Assembly: GCA_910586405.1 (NCBI GenBank)
Contig: CAJUII010000027.1
Coordinates: 2,457 to 35,430 of the forward strand
DNA: 32,974 bases
Reading direction: 5' to 3'
Source: an uncultured Lachnospiraceae bacterium
GTDB taxonomy: Bacteria; Bacillota; Clostridia; Lachnospirales; Lachnospiraceae
This document shows positions 8,295 to 17,238 of this stretch, piece after piece. Position numbers and translations under genes: made by a program. The notes beneath the pieces are model-generated. The model was not told the origin of the DNA. It saw nothing but the letters and a program-made list of their open reading frames with translations, and made no database searches. The first letter of the stretch is position 1. Each line of letters begins with the position of its first letter.

Positions 8295-8351
8295 TTATGG
8301 GCACACGTCAGCTTCTGCTGATATGCTTCCTTGGGGTGCCCGTGTGCATAA
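8295..8351. repeat. Diverged fourth copy of the structured repeat family
   Basis: The outer arms TTAT and GCACAC (8295-8306) pair with GTGTGC and ATAA (8342-8351). An alternative outer pairing is GGGCAC/GTGCCC (8299-8304 with 8336-8341). The inner hairpin GTCAGC-TTCT-GCTGAT (8307-8322) matches the GTCAGC/GCTGAC hairpin at the left end of the window. The 3' side again ends CCGTGTGCA with a TTCCT-GG block before it. Shared sequence and shared fold argue for one dispersed family. Confidence 0.6.
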
Positions 8352-8356
8352 ATGAC

Positions 8357-8385
8357 GAAAAGCACCTCACATTGAGGTGCTTTTC
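8357..8385 (-). terminator. Intrinsic terminator after iscU
   Basis: A perfect 13-bp stem GAAAAGCACCTCA / TGAGGTGCTTTTC closes a 3-nt loop. Arms are 8357-8369 and 8373-8385. Read leftward, the stem ends in CTTTTC, giving a short U tract. It lies about 60 bp past the iscU stop. Because the arms start with A and end with T runs, it could work in both directions. Confidence 0.75.
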
Positions 8386-8446
8386 ATGAAAATCTGCTCC
8401 AATAGTGGAGCGCATCAATATCAAAGTTGGCATTCAAGCATTGATC

Positions 8447-8881
8447 TTATTCGTCCTCTTGGACTTTTTCCTCGATATCCTCCACCGGCTTTTTCAAGCC
8501 CTCGATGGTCAGATTATTTTTCTCCGCGTAATCCCACAATGCCGCATGGATTGCCTCCTCTGCGAGCAGGGAGCAGTGCACCTTGGCAGGCGGCAGTCCG
8601 TCGAGTGCCTCCATTACTGCCTTGTTTGTCACTTCAAGCGCCTGCTGGACAGTCTTTCCTTTTACCAGCTCTGTCGCCATGCTGCTTGTCGCCACGGCAG
8701 CGCCGCACCCAAAGGTCTTAAATTTCGCTTCCTGAATCACACCGTTTTCATCAATGTCAAGATACATGCGCATGATATCCCCGCACTTTGCATTGCCGAC
8801 AGTGCCCACACCGCTTGGCTGCTCCAGCTCGCCCACATTGCGCGGATTGTTGAAATGGTCCATCACCTTCTCACTGTACAT
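8447..8881 (-). CDS. iscU: Iron-sulfur cluster scaffold IscU/NifU-like
   Basis: A 144-residue scaffold on which IscS-derived sulfur and iron are assembled into 2Fe-2S or 4Fe-4S clusters. It starts MYSEKVMDHFNNPRNVG, the classical IscU N-terminus. The three cluster cysteines are visible: C33 in NAKCGD with D35, C59 in TFGCGAA, and C103 in KVHCS. A C-terminal acidic tail extends beyond the core. It is third in the iscR-iscS-iscU cluster, 102 bp after iscS, with its own AGGAGG site. No hscA, hscB, fdx or iscA is present, as in the minimal clostridial arrangement. Confidence 0.95.
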   Translation of the reverse strand: MYSEKVMDHFNNPRNVGELEQPSGVGTVGNAKCGDIMRMYLDIDENGVIQEAKFKTFGCGAAVATSSMATELVKGKTVQQALEVTNKAVMEALDGLPPAKVHCSLLAEEAIHAALWDYAEKNNLTIEGLKKPVEDIEEKVQEDE

Positions 8882-8983
8882 TGTGTCTCTATCCTCCTAT
8901 TTTAAAAAATAGTCTCTTGGAATCTCCCCATATCGGTCACAAAGAGACGCCGAGAACCTATAATGATATTCTAACTATCGGGT

Positions 8984-10174
8984 TTATTCCTGCGCTCCAT
9001 GCTCTCTCTGTGCCTTGACAAAATCCTCATACAACGGCGACATGCTGCGAAGACGCTCCACGATGCTCTTGATCGCCTCGACAGTGACATCAATGTCCTC
9101 CCGCGTTGTCTCCTCCGAGAGTGTCAGACGAAGGGAACCGTGTGCGATCTCATGCGGCAGTCCGATGGCAAGCAGCACATGAGACGGGTCAAGAGAGCCC
9201 GATGTGCACGCAGAGCCGGACGACGCACAGATGCCTTTCTGGTCTAACAGAATCAGCAGGGATTCCCCCTCAATAAACCGGAAACAGAAATTTGCATTAT
9301 TGGGCAGCCGCTTAGATGGATGACCGTTTAACCTGCTGTATGGGACTTCATCCAACACTCTTTTTATCAGATAATCGCGCAGTTTTGTCTCTTTTTCGAT
9401 GGTCTCCTCCATCTGTGCAGCGGCGCGCGCTGCCGCTGCGCCGAGCCCTACGATGCCCGGCGTGTTGTGTGTGCCGGCGCGCCGTGCACGCTCCTGGGCG
9501 CCCCCATGAAGGAATGAGCCCATGCGCACGCCTTTTCGGATATACAAGAATCCGACGCCCTTAGGACCATGAAATTTATGGCTGCTGGCGCTGAGCAGAT
9601 CGATATGGAGCCTCTCTACATCCAGCGGTATATGGCCGTATGCCTGCACAGCGTCTGTGTGAAAAAGAATTCCATTTTTACTTGCAAGCGCACCGATTTC
9701 CTTTAGCGGCTGTATCGTGCCGATCTCATTGTTTGCCGCCATGATCGAGATGAGCGTGGTGTCTGGCCTGATGGCAGCCTCCAGTTCGTCGAGCTTTACC
9801 ACCCCATTTTCATCCACAGAAACATACGTCACCTCATATCCATGCTTTTCGAGATACTGACAAGTGTGCAGCACTGCATGGTGCTCTATCCTGGAAGTGA
9901 TGATGTGCTTTCCCTTTCTTTCCAACGCCTCTGCTGCCGCCTTGACTGCCCAGTTGTCAGATTCACTGCCGCCTGATGTAAAATATATTTCATTTGGCTG
10001 CGCACCGATGAGCGCCGCTGTCCTTCTTCGAGCCTCATCCACCGCCTTTGCGGCACTGCCCGCAAAGCTGTAGATGGATGACGGATTGGCATACTGTTCA
10101 CAAAAATACGGCTTCATCGCTTCAAATACTTCCGCTGACACGCGTGTCGTCGCCGCATTGTCGAGATATATCAT
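8984..10174 (-). CDS. iscS: Cysteine desulfurase (IscS/NifS)
   Basis: A PLP enzyme of 396 residues that converts cysteine to alanine and passes persulfide sulfur to the scaffold IscU. The PLP lysine is K200 in SSHKFHGPKG, and HTDAVQ (172-177) contacts PLP. The catalytic cysteine is C323 in SSGSACTSGSLDPSH. The N-terminus MIYLDNAATT is the family start. I chose the ATG at 10174, which has AAGGAGGAAG directly upstream. A longer frame reading eight residues further in from 10198 includes that ribosome binding site and is rejected. It lies 72 bp after iscR and 102 bp before iscU. Confidence 0.95.
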   Translation of the reverse strand: MIYLDNAATTRVSAEVFEAMKPYFCEQYANPSSIYSFAGSAAKAVDEARRRTAALIGAQPNEIYFTSGGSESDNWAVKAAAEALERKGKHIITSRIEHHAVLHTCQYLEKHGYEVTYVSVDENGVVKLDELEAAIRPDTTLISIMAANNEIGTIQPLKEIGALASKNGILFHTDAVQAYGHIPLDVERLHIDLLSASSHKFHGPKGVGFLYIRKGVRMGSFLHGGAQERARRAGTHNTPGIVGLGAAAARAAAQMEETIEKETKLRDYLIKRVLDEVPYSRLNGHPSKRLPNNANFCFRFIEGESLLILLDQKGICASSGSACTSGSLDPSHVLLAIGLPHEIAHGSLRLTLSEETTREDIDVTVEAIKSIVERLRSMSPLYEDFVKAQREHGAQE

Positions 10175-10246
10175 TTTTCTTCCTCCTTGTTTGATCAACT
10201 CCGCATCGGCTTTGCCAATGCGATCTATTATAATTTGCTGAATGGA

Positions 10247-10681
10247 TTATATGCTGTAATCCCCGCCTGCCTTCTCCTCCTCTAACGCAAGTAAATCCTG
10301 TAGCGTTATGGTATCTATGACATCGTTGACTGCCTCGTAGATGCGGCGGTAGATCTCAACAGTGGCGCATCGGTTCTTCCGCTCACAGGGAAGCGCATTC
10401 TCGACAAGACATTCGACAGGCGCAAGGGAGCCTTCTGTCGTCCTGAGAATCATGCCGACGGTGTATTCTGCAGGCGTCTTCACGAGCTGGTATCCACCCT
10501 GAGCCCCCCGCGTGCTTCGCACATAACCTGTCTTGTTCAGCACTGCGATAATCTGCTCCATATATTTCTCAGAAATCTCCTGTCTCAACGCGATATCCTT
10601 AAGCTTCACGGTCTCTCCAAGATGCCCTGCAAGGTCCAGCATGATTCGCAGTGCATATCTTCCTTTCGTCGATATGGTCAT
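10247..10681 (-). CDS. iscR: Rrf2-family regulator, IscR-like
   Basis: A 144-residue winged-helix regulator of Fe-S cluster biogenesis. The N-terminus MTISTKGRYALRIMLDLA and the wing region STRGAQGGYQL are typical Rrf2. Three cysteines, C91, C99 and C105, sit where IscR binds its cluster. The spacing (7 then 5 residues) differs slightly from the 5/5 of E. coli IscR. The cysteines favour an Fe-S sensing role over the cysteine-less CymR. First gene of the isc cluster, with AAAAGGAGGGGG upstream and a promoter that it may autoregulate. Confidence 0.9.
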   Translation of the reverse strand: MTISTKGRYALRIMLDLAGHLGETVKLKDIALRQEISEKYMEQIIAVLNKTGYVRSTRGAQGGYQLVKTPAEYTVGMILRTTEGSLAPVECLVENALPCERKNRCATVEIYRRIYEAVNDVIDTITLQDLLALEEEKAGGDYSI

Positions 10682-10724
10682 AAGCCCCCTCCTTTTTCAA
10701 GTTTGTCTTCGTATTCTACTTTCA

Positions 10725-10753
10725 TATATATCACTTATTTCCTACAAAGTCAA
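10725..10753 (-). promoter_or_regulatory. iscR promoter with a possible operator at the -35
   Basis: Reading leftward, TTGACT (10748-10753) and TATATA (10725-10730) are 17 bp apart, 44 bp before the iscR start. The -35 is embedded in CCTA-N9-TAGG (10741-10757), a weak inverted repeat that could be an Rrf2 site. The remaining intergenic DNA to 11079 is AT-rich. Apart from the hairpin at 11015-11045, I see nothing further in it. Confidence 0.6.
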
Positions 10754-11014
10754 TAGGTTTAGTTGTTTTTCTATAATATCCGTGATTCTACATATTTCTT
10801 TAGCGATCTTACTATAGGACTACATTACAACTCTCATAACTTCAAAATATTATAGAAATAATTAAACATTTATAACGCTTTTATGTTGTACATCCATACT
10901 AGATATGATATTCTTAAATCATCACAAGCAAATGCCAGAATTTACGAGGATTGCTTCTCACAACAAAAGCACCACTCGATTTGAATATGTTAGAATATTC
11001 CGTTTGATCTCTGT

Positions 11015-11045
11015 ACTGCTGCCAGTGTCCTTATATGGCAGCAGT
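11015..11045 (+). promoter_or_regulatory. Leader hairpin before the TlpA-like gene
   Basis: ACTGCTGCCA (11015-11024) pairs perfectly with TGGCAGCAGT (11036-11045) around an 11-nt loop. No T tract follows. The hairpin ends 18 bp before the AAAGGAGG site of the gene at 11080. It could be a leader structure, an mRNA-stabilising hairpin, or a protein-binding dyad. Confidence 0.5.
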
Positions 11046-11079
11046 TCTGCATATATTAACATAAAGGAGGCACACGATC

Positions 11080-12132
11080 ATGAAAAACAGAAAAACATAT
11101 CCCCTCATACTTCTTATCATGCTATCCTTAGTCGGATGCAGCGCCAGTACTAAGGAACAAAATACCAATGAACCAGCCCCCACTGAGACGGCTGCAAATA
11201 AAAATGTCACAACCGATGTAAAAGACCGCGGTCTTTGTTTTTCCATCGCACAGGAATATATCGATAAGGGTGTCACGCTGGAATCTTCGAATGAAAACGC
11301 CAAAGGCTACAAAAATATAGGCATTTTCTATTACAGCCCTACTTTTACTGCCCTCATGGATGAAATCAACACGATGGACTCCTCCAAACTGACGGAGGAG
11401 CTTGCCGCACAATACATCGATCAACTCTTGTCGTCAAGCCGCTGCCTGATGGAAGTGGTCATGGTCGAAAACGCACAGTATGAGAGCCTTTGTGCCGATG
11501 GCGCCAAACCGGAAGACTTCACTTATTATGCGCCTGCGGAAGTTCTTGGAAGCACTGATGACCATACCTATATCCTATCAATACCAGATCTTGATGACGG
11601 CACATTAAATGAGGAGGAAGCCGCAGACTATCACGCCTGCAAAACATACATGGAGACAGTTCGGGACAATCTTACTTTTATCCCGGTGGAAGATGGCACC
11701 ATGATGCCTTCATTCACCGCGAAGGACATCTACGGCACCGAAGTTGATTCTTCTATTTTTTCTGAAAAGAAACTGACAGTCGTCAATGTCTGGGGAACCT
11801 TCTGCGGACCGTGCATCGAGGAAATGCCAGAACTTGCAGCGTGGTCAAAAGAAATGGGGGAGGACATGCAGCTCATTGGCATTGTCGGGGACATCAACGG
11901 CGAGGAGGACACACAGCATATTGAACTCGCACGAACGATTACAGAAAGAGCAAATGCAGACTATATTCATCTCATCCCCACGGACGATTTCGATAGCTTT
12001 ATGGCAAATATTATCGGATTTCCAACCACCTTCTTTGTAGACCAGACTGGTGCCATTGTCGCAGAACCTGTTGTCGGCGCAAACGTCAACCGCTGTAAGG
12101 AAATTGCCAATACCTATTTATCCAATCCTTGA
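11080..12132 (+). CDS. TlpA/ResA-like thioredoxin-fold lipoprotein
   Basis: A 350-residue exported lipoprotein. The signal peptide (1-19) ends in a lipobox LVGC with C20 as the lipidated residue. A Ser/Thr/Asn-rich linker and a poorly recognised region of about 150 residues follow. The C-terminal 140 residues are a thioredoxin fold of the TlpA/ResA/AhpC-TSA type. They include the redox pair CGPC at 242-245 in VNVWGTFCGPC and the cis-proline segment IGFPTTFFVD. Likely a membrane-anchored thiol-disulfide reductase. The middle region is acidic and has no motif I know. A strong AAAGGAGG lies 9 bp before the ATG. A chemoreceptor gene follows 105 bp downstream on the same strand. Confidence 0.85.
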   Translation: MKNRKTYPLILLIMLSLVGCSASTKEQNTNEPAPTETAANKNVTTDVKDRGLCFSIAQEYIDKGVTLESSNENAKGYKNIGIFYYSPTFTALMDEINTMDSSKLTEELAAQYIDQLLSSSRCLMEVVMVENAQYESLCADGAKPEDFTYYAPAEVLGSTDDHTYILSIPDLDDGTLNEEEAADYHACKTYMETVRDNLTFIPVEDGTMMPSFTAKDIYGTEVDSSIFSEKKLTVVNVWGTFCGPCIEEMPELAAWSKEMGEDMQLIGIVGDINGEEDTQHIELARTITERANADYIHLIPTDDFDSFMANIIGFPTTFFVDQTGAIVAEPVVGANVNRCKEIANTYLSNP

Positions 12133-12237
12133 ACAATAGTGGGCGGATTGATAAACGATCCAGAACGATGAATCTGATTTCTTTGGCAAACCGTTACCAC
12201 CTATTCATATCAATAACAATTATTAAGGAGGTTTCAC

Positions 12238-14271
12238 ATGAATCAACAACGAAAACAAACACCAAACACACGAAAACGGATTGCTGACGAAATCATGACC
12301 CAGATTGGCAAGAGTGTCATTCTTGTCTTTGTGCTTGTCGCAGCCGTCGCAATCTTCATGGTTGCATCAACGATTATTTCCTCCAAGGAAAAAGAGTTGA
12401 CATTGGAGTCCAAGGCCGCTTCAAACCAATTGACAGCATTTATTGACCAGTATACCAGAGGCACAGAACAATTGGCAGTCAACCCAGACATCATACAACT
12501 TATGAATGAGACTAAACCCGGCGATTACATTCTAAAATCTAAAAAAATGGAGAGTGTCATGAAATACCTAGTCTGCATCGCCAATACCGACACCGAAAAT
12601 GTCATGGCAGTATGGATCTCGGACCTTGATGCAAGTGTTTTGGCACAGTCTGACGGTTATATCAGCGGCGAAGGCTGGGATATAACCGGACGTGGATGGT
12701 ATGGATGTATCACCGAAAAGAAAACCATTCTGACTGCCCCCTACATAGACTCCTCGACCGGAAAAATGATTCTGAGTGCAGCTTCGCCAGTCTATGATGA
12801 AGCCACTGGAGAAGTGCTTGGCGCAGTGGGGATGGATATCTCGCTCGACCATATGACAAACATCATGCGCGATTACAAAATCGGACGCAATGGATATGTC
12901 CTGCTCTTGTCCGAAAATGGCACGTTTCTATATCACCCGGAAAATGATTTTATCCAGAAAAATATCAAGGATGTGAACCTGTCACAAAACGTCGTGGATG
13001 CCGTCTCATCAAAAAGAAACGAGTTTCTGAAATACAAGGTGGATGGCACAACAAAGTACGGTTCGCTGGAGCTTGTCGGAGACACGGGATATCTCGTGCT
13101 CAGCAGCCTGCCAATGTCAGAATACTATGCCATACTGATTGCGATGCTCATCGCGCTGATCATTCTGTTTGCAGTTGGTATTCTGCTCATCGCGCTGAGT
13201 ATCAAAAGGAGCGCTGCGAATCTGACGAAACCAATCTTAGCGCTGAACCATACCGCCCAGCAGCTTGCAGCCGGCAATTTAGATGTCCGTCTTGAGATTA
13301 CCTCAAACGATGAAATCGGAGAACTGGGCGAATCCATCGGCAAAACAGTCAGCCGCCTCAAAGAATACATCGTCTACATCGATGAGACTGCCGAAACACT
13401 CACGCGCATCGCCGACGGAAAACTGCGCATTGCGTTAAAAAATGACTACGTTGGAGAATTTCAGAAAATAAAGACCGCACTGCTCAACATATCATCCTCC
13501 ATGAACGATGTGATGGAGGGGATTAACGCAAGCTCCGGGCGTGTGTCCGCGGGCGCATCCGAACTTGCAAATGCCTCTCAGATGTTGGCAGAGAGCGCGG
13601 AGTTACAGGCCGCCTCCGTAGAAGAACTCGCCGCAACCACCAACAGCGTTGCAGATCATGTGGAGGAAAGCCACCGTGATGCCGAGATTTCCGCAAAGGA
13701 GACAGCAAAAGTGACAGCTATGATCGAGCAGAATCAGGAAAAAATGACAATGATGATGGATGCGATGGAGGAGATTCGTAAGACCTCCCAGCAGGTTGTC
13801 GGCATTATTCAAGCCATAGAGGAAATTGCAGACCAGACAAATCTGTTGTCGTTGAATGCATCCATCGAAGCTGCCCGCGCAGGGGACGCCGGAAAAGGCT
13901 TTGCTGTCGTGGCAGATGAGATCGGAAAACTCGCACTTGAGAGCGCCAAGGCCGCAAGCTCTACCCGCAGTCTGATCGAACTCTCCATGGAGGAGATCAG
14001 CAAAGGGAACAATATTGCCATAGACGCCATGGCTGCCTTAGAAGAATCCGTAAGCGCTGTTGACCACGTAAATGAGATGATCAAAAATACTGCCCGAAAC
14101 TCAGCTGTCCAGGCAGAAAGCATGGAGCAGCTTCGCATCGGAATCGATGAGATCGCGCGCGTAATACAGGACAACTCCGCCGCATCGCAAGAGACTTCCG
14201 CGACTTCCGACGAACTTGCCACACAAGCTGATCTCCTAAATAAGATGCTGCAAAAATTTGAACTAATTTGA
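12238..14271 (+). CDS. Methyl-accepting chemotaxis protein with dCache sensor
   Basis: A 677-residue transmembrane chemoreceptor. A basic N-terminus precedes TM1 (about 27-50). A double-Cache extracellular domain (about 55-285) precedes TM2 (about 297-322), HAMP (about 322-375) and a long cytoplasmic coiled coil. The signalling tip EEIADQTNLLSLNASIEAAR (around 535) identifies it as an MCP. In the Cache domain, R-G-W-Y, a downstream Tyr in APYID and Asp in VGMDIS resemble the amino-acid-binding motif of dCache_1 receptors. The first tyrosine of that motif is replaced by tryptophan. Amino-acid sensing is therefore an inference. No CheR-binding pentapeptide is seen at the C-terminus. AGGAGG precedes the ATG. 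Confidence 0.93.
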   Translation: MNQQRKQTPNTRKRIADEIMTQIGKSVILVFVLVAAVAIFMVASTIISSKEKELTLESKAASNQLTAFIDQYTRGTEQLAVNPDIIQLMNETKPGDYILKSKKMESVMKYLVCIANTDTENVMAVWISDLDASVLAQSDGYISGEGWDITGRGWYGCITEKKTILTAPYIDSSTGKMILSAASPVYDEATGEVLGAVGMDISLDHMTNIMRDYKIGRNGYVLLLSENGTFLYHPENDFIQKNIKDVNLSQNVVDAVSSKRNEFLKYKVDGTTKYGSLELVGDTGYLVLSSLPMSEYYAILIAMLIALIILFAVGILLIALSIKRSAANLTKPILALNHTAQQLAAGNLDVRLEITSNDEIGELGESIGKTVSRLKEYIVYIDETAETLTRIADGKLRIALKNDYVGEFQKIKTALLNISSSMNDVMEGINASSGRVSAGASELANASQMLAESAELQAASVEELAATTNSVADHVEESHRDAEISAKETAKVTAMIEQNQEKMTMMMDAMEEIRKTSQQVVGIIQAIEEIADQTNLLSLNASIEAARAGDAGKGFAVVADEIGKLALESAKAASSTRSLIELSMEEISKGNNIAIDAMAALEESVSAVDHVNEMIKNTARNSAVQAESMEQLRIGIDEIARVIQDNSAASQETSATSDELATQADLLNKMLQKFELI

Positions 14272-14341
14272 TACGCCTCCAGGCAAATCGGCAAGTTTTT
14301 ATCGACATTGTATTACAGGCAAAAAGTTGTTGCCCGATAAT

Positions 14342-14390
14342 CAGTTTGTTCCCGCGCCTGTTACTGCAAAGCGTGTGCAGGAACAAACTG
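14342..14390 (+). promoter_or_regulatory. 11-bp inverted repeat upstream of the AraC-type regulator
   Basis: CAGTTTGTTCC (14342-14352) and GGAACAAACTG (14380-14390) are perfect inverted copies separated by 27 bp. A TATAAT-like box lies about 40 bp downstream (near 14430) with no good -35, as at activator-dependent promoters. The repeat could be the regulator's own operator. A terminator of the chemoreceptor gene is less likely, since no T tract follows. Confidence 0.5.
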
Positions 14391-14464
14391 GTGCAAACAG
14401 GGACAGGACTTATCAGCTTCCATCGACTATAATGAACTTACACAGGAAGGAGGAACCAAACAAG

Positions 14465-15352
14465 ATGTCGATACAGTTTATTCAACAGGCAATTTCGTAT
14501 ATGGAGGAACACATTTACGAAGATATTCATTACACGGATATTGCCAAAAGCGTTCATATGTCAGGCTACAACTTTCACCGGACTTTTAGCTTTATCACTG
14601 GAATGACCGCCAACGAGTATCTCCGAAGCCGGCGTCTCACGCTCGCCGCTCAGGAACTACAGACGACAGCGTTGTCTGTGACTGACGCGGCATATAAATA
14701 TGGCTATGAATCTCCCGAAAGCTTCTCAAAAGCCTTTTCTCGTTTTCATGGTTCCACGCCGAAACAGGCTAAACAAAAAGGTGCAAAGCTACATCTGTTC
14801 AACCCTCTTGTGATAAAAATAACATTGGAAGGTGGTAATATTATGGACTACAGAATGGAACACAGAGGACAACAGCAGTTTATTGCAATTGTAAGAGCAT
14901 TTCCAATTGAGATCATCAATGACGACAACGATCACAGCATTCCTGATTTTTGGGCAGAATGCGGTGCGCGTCATCTGATCGACCGATTGAAATCACTTCG
15001 TCCTGAGGGACAACGGGACCTGTATGGTCTGTGCAGCCCTACAAAGGACAACGAGACTCACTTTGACTACGGTATCGGCATCATATATGATAAAGATACG
15101 GACGTCACTGGACTCGATGGCTTATTGGCAGATGGCTGTACACTGTGGAAAACGGAACCGGCAGAATATGCGGTATTCAAATGCTTTGGCCCTGACGGAG
15201 ACTGCCTTGGCGAGACTTGGAGCAAGTTCCACAAGGAATTTACACCCCAGACAGGTTACACACAGACAGATGACACCGACTATGAAATCTACTTTGAGCG
15301 CAGTGAACCAAATCTGTTTTGTGAACTATGGGTTCCTGTACAGAAACAGTAG
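14465..15352 (+). CDS. AraC-family regulator with C-terminal GyrI-like effector domain
   Basis: A 295-residue transcription regulator. Residues 1-105 hold two AraC/XylS helix-turn-helices (DIHYTDIAKSVHMSGYNFHRTF and SVTDAAYKYGYESPESFSKAF). Residues about 120-295 form a GyrI-like/effector-binding SHV domain, as in Rob/SoxS-type and multidrug-binding regulators. I chose the ATG at 14465, which has GGAAGGAGG upstream. A frame open from 14327 lacks a site and runs through the inverted repeat, so it is rejected. Its ligand is probably a small hydrophobic molecule. No transporter is adjacent. It is followed by a bidirectional terminator. Confidence 0.88.
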   Translation: MSIQFIQQAISYMEEHIYEDIHYTDIAKSVHMSGYNFHRTFSFITGMTANEYLRSRRLTLAAQELQTTALSVTDAAYKYGYESPESFSKAFSRFHGSTPKQAKQKGAKLHLFNPLVIKITLEGGNIMDYRMEHRGQQQFIAIVRAFPIEIINDDNDHSIPDFWAECGARHLIDRLKSLRPEGQRDLYGLCSPTKDNETHFDYGIGIIYDKDTDVTGLDGLLADGCTLWKTEPAEYAVFKCFGPDGDCLGETWSKFHKEFTPQTGYTQTDDTDYEIYFERSEPNLFCELWVPVQKQ

Positions 15353-15396
15353 AACCTCTCTAAAAACATAATTATAAGAGCTTGCTTTGCAGCAAA

Positions 15397-15428
15397 AAGA
15401 GCTTTATGATAATTTTCATAAAGCTCTT
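15397..15428. terminator. Bidirectional intrinsic terminator between the AraC regulator and uppP
   Basis: A perfect 13-bp stem AAGAGCTTTATGA / TCATAAAGCTCTT has arms 15397-15409 and 15416-15428 around a 6-nt loop. It is flanked by an A run on the left and CTTTTAT on the right. It sits between convergent genes, 44 bp from each stop codon. Confidence 0.85.
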
Positions 15429-15471
15429 CTTTTATCAAAACCGCCAAATAAACCGTTCTGACAATTCCTTA

Positions 15472-16308
15472 TTAAACGGATATGATACCGCCTGCGCCAA
15501 GCGCGATAACAATGATTCCAAGCGCAATCCGATACCATCCAAACACCTGAAAATCATGCTTTTTAATATAGTCCATCAAGAACTTGATCACGAAAATAGA
15601 CACAAAGAATGATACCAGCATTCCGATGATCAGCACTCCTGCCTCCAGCGTCGTGAACGATAGACCGAATTTCACCAATTTTAACAGGCTTGCACCAAAC
15701 ATAACCGGTATCGCCAGAAAAAAGGTAAATTCTGCCGCTACACTTCTCGAAACTCCGATGAGCAGCGCACCTACAATCGTTGCTCCTGACCTTGAAGTGC
15801 CAGGAAAAATCGCGGCGATCAATTGAAATATCCCTATAATAAACGCGGTTTGAAAAGTGATATCATCAAGTTTTCTAATCTTCGCACGTTTTCCCTTGTT
15901 CCTTCGCTCCACTATGATAAATGCCACGCCGAACACAATCAATGCAAGCGCTACAGAAATCGCATGATAAAACAAAGCCTCAAACACATCATCAAACAAT
16001 ATTCCCACGATCGCCGCCGGGATACATGCCACAACAATTTTCAGCCACAGCATGATTTTATCCATCTCTATCACTGGCTTCGTTTTGTCCCTGAACTGAA
16101 ATGGAAATATCTTATTCCAGAACAAAATGACAACTGCCAGTATCGCGCCAAGCTGAATGACCACCAAAAACATCTCCAAAAATTCCGGCGTACAATCAAG
16201 CTTGATAAATTCATCCAGAATGATCATATGTCCTGTACTACTGACAGGAAGCCACTCCGTGATTCCCTCAACGATACCAAACAGTATCGCCTTTAGAAGT
16301 TCTATCAT
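15472..16308 (-). CDS. uppP: Undecaprenyl-diphosphatase (UppP/BacA)
   Basis: A 278-residue integral membrane enzyme that dephosphorylates undecaprenyl diphosphate to recycle the peptidoglycan lipid carrier. It contributes to bacitracin tolerance. The two catalytic motifs are present: EGITEWLPVSSTGHM (14-28) and FPGTSRSGAT (about 168-177). About eight hydrophobic segments are visible. Full length. GGAGGAG precedes the ATG. The patatin-like gene ends 75 bp upstream on the same strand. Its 3' end faces a terminator shared with the AraC gene. Confidence 0.95.
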   Translation of the reverse strand: MIELLKAILFGIVEGITEWLPVSSTGHMIILDEFIKLDCTPEFLEMFLVVIQLGAILAVVILFWNKIFPFQFRDKTKPVIEMDKIMLWLKIVVACIPAAIVGILFDDVFEALFYHAISVALALIVFGVAFIIVERRNKGKRAKIRKLDDITFQTAFIIGIFQLIAAIFPGTSRSGATIVGALLIGVSRSVAAEFTFFLAIPVMFGASLLKLVKFGLSFTTLEAGVLIIGMLVSFFVSIFVIKFLMDYIKKHDFQVFGWYRIALGIIVIALGAGGIISV

Positions 16309-16383
16309 ATTTTACTCCTCCTGCATCTTTGACTCATACCCTGCCACAGAGCGAATCCTTTCCATGGCATTCGCCCAAGGACA

Positions 16384-17238
16384 TCAATCTCTCAAAAATG
16401 CCACCAACTTTCCATAATGCTTTTTGGCATCTTTATACCCTAACCGATAGAGCGCCTCGAGCTTTTCCCTGTCTTTCTCAATCCTGCCGATATCATTCGC
16501 TCTCTGCGGCCGGATTACAAATGCCCGCCCTGCCTTCTCCTCCTCCTCAAGAAACTGCAGCGTCTCATTGTAACGCGCATAGCGGTCCGCTGTCAGCTCA
16601 TAGATTTTAGGATATTTGGCATACTTGAATTTGATCAAATTCAGCATTGCCGGCGAGGCCTGCTTTCGGATATATCCCACTTCCTTAGTGAGTATGATTA
16701 CATTTTTCACATTGCCGTCCGCTATCGCCCTTCGTATCGGAATCGCATCGGCAATACCGCCATCAAGATAATATTCACTGCCGATTTTCACATTTCTGGA
16801 CACCAGCGGCAGAGATGCGGATGCCCGTACTGCGATCGTGTCCTTGTACATCTCGCGCATAGGCATATACTCTGGTTTCCCCGTTCGGATATTTGTCACC
16901 ACCGCGTAGGCATTGCCCTCATATTTTGCCGCAGTCTTGTAGTCATAAGGGTCCAGTTTATTTGGAATCTGATTATAGCACAAGTCCGCGTTAAATAGAT
17001 CCCCTGTCGTCAAGAGACTATGGAGACTGCAATATCGCTTATCCTTCAGATAATTCAATCCCACCCTGTAAGCGCGATTCTTTTGTTTTGAGATGTAGCT
17101 GCACAGATGACAAGCCCCCGCTGAGACACCATAACAATTCTGAAAATACAACTCTTTCTCCATGAAGTACTCAAGAACCCCGGCAGTGTACATCCCCTTC
17201 ATGCCGCCGCCCTCGAGCACCAGACCACATTCAACCAT
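16384..17238 (-). CDS. Patatin-like phospholipase family protein
   Basis: A 284-residue serine hydrolase with the patatin catalytic dyad. GGGMKG (10-15) is the oxyanion-hole loop, GVSAGA (38-43) carries the nucleophile serine, and DGGIADAIP carries the catalytic aspartate. There is no signal peptide, so it probably acts on lipids from the cytosolic side. The family includes RssA/YchK-like proteins. The substrate is unknown. GGGAGGAAG lies directly upstream of the ATG. It lies between the aminotransferase (114 bp) and uppP (75 bp), on the same strand. A 7-bp AT-rich hairpin sits just before its ribosome binding site. Confidence 0.9.
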   Translation of the reverse strand: MVECGLVLEGGGMKGMYTAGVLEYFMEKELYFQNCYGVSAGACHLCSYISKQKNRAYRVGLNYLKDKRYCSLHSLLTTGDLFNADLCYNQIPNKLDPYDYKTAAKYEGNAYAVVTNIRTGKPEYMPMREMYKDTIAVRASASLPLVSRNVKIGSEYYLDGGIADAIPIRRAIADGNVKNVIILTKEVGYIRKQASPAMLNLIKFKYAKYPKIYELTADRYARYNETLQFLEEEEKAGRAFVIRPQRANDIGRIEKDREKLEALYRLGYKDAKKHYGKLVAFLRD

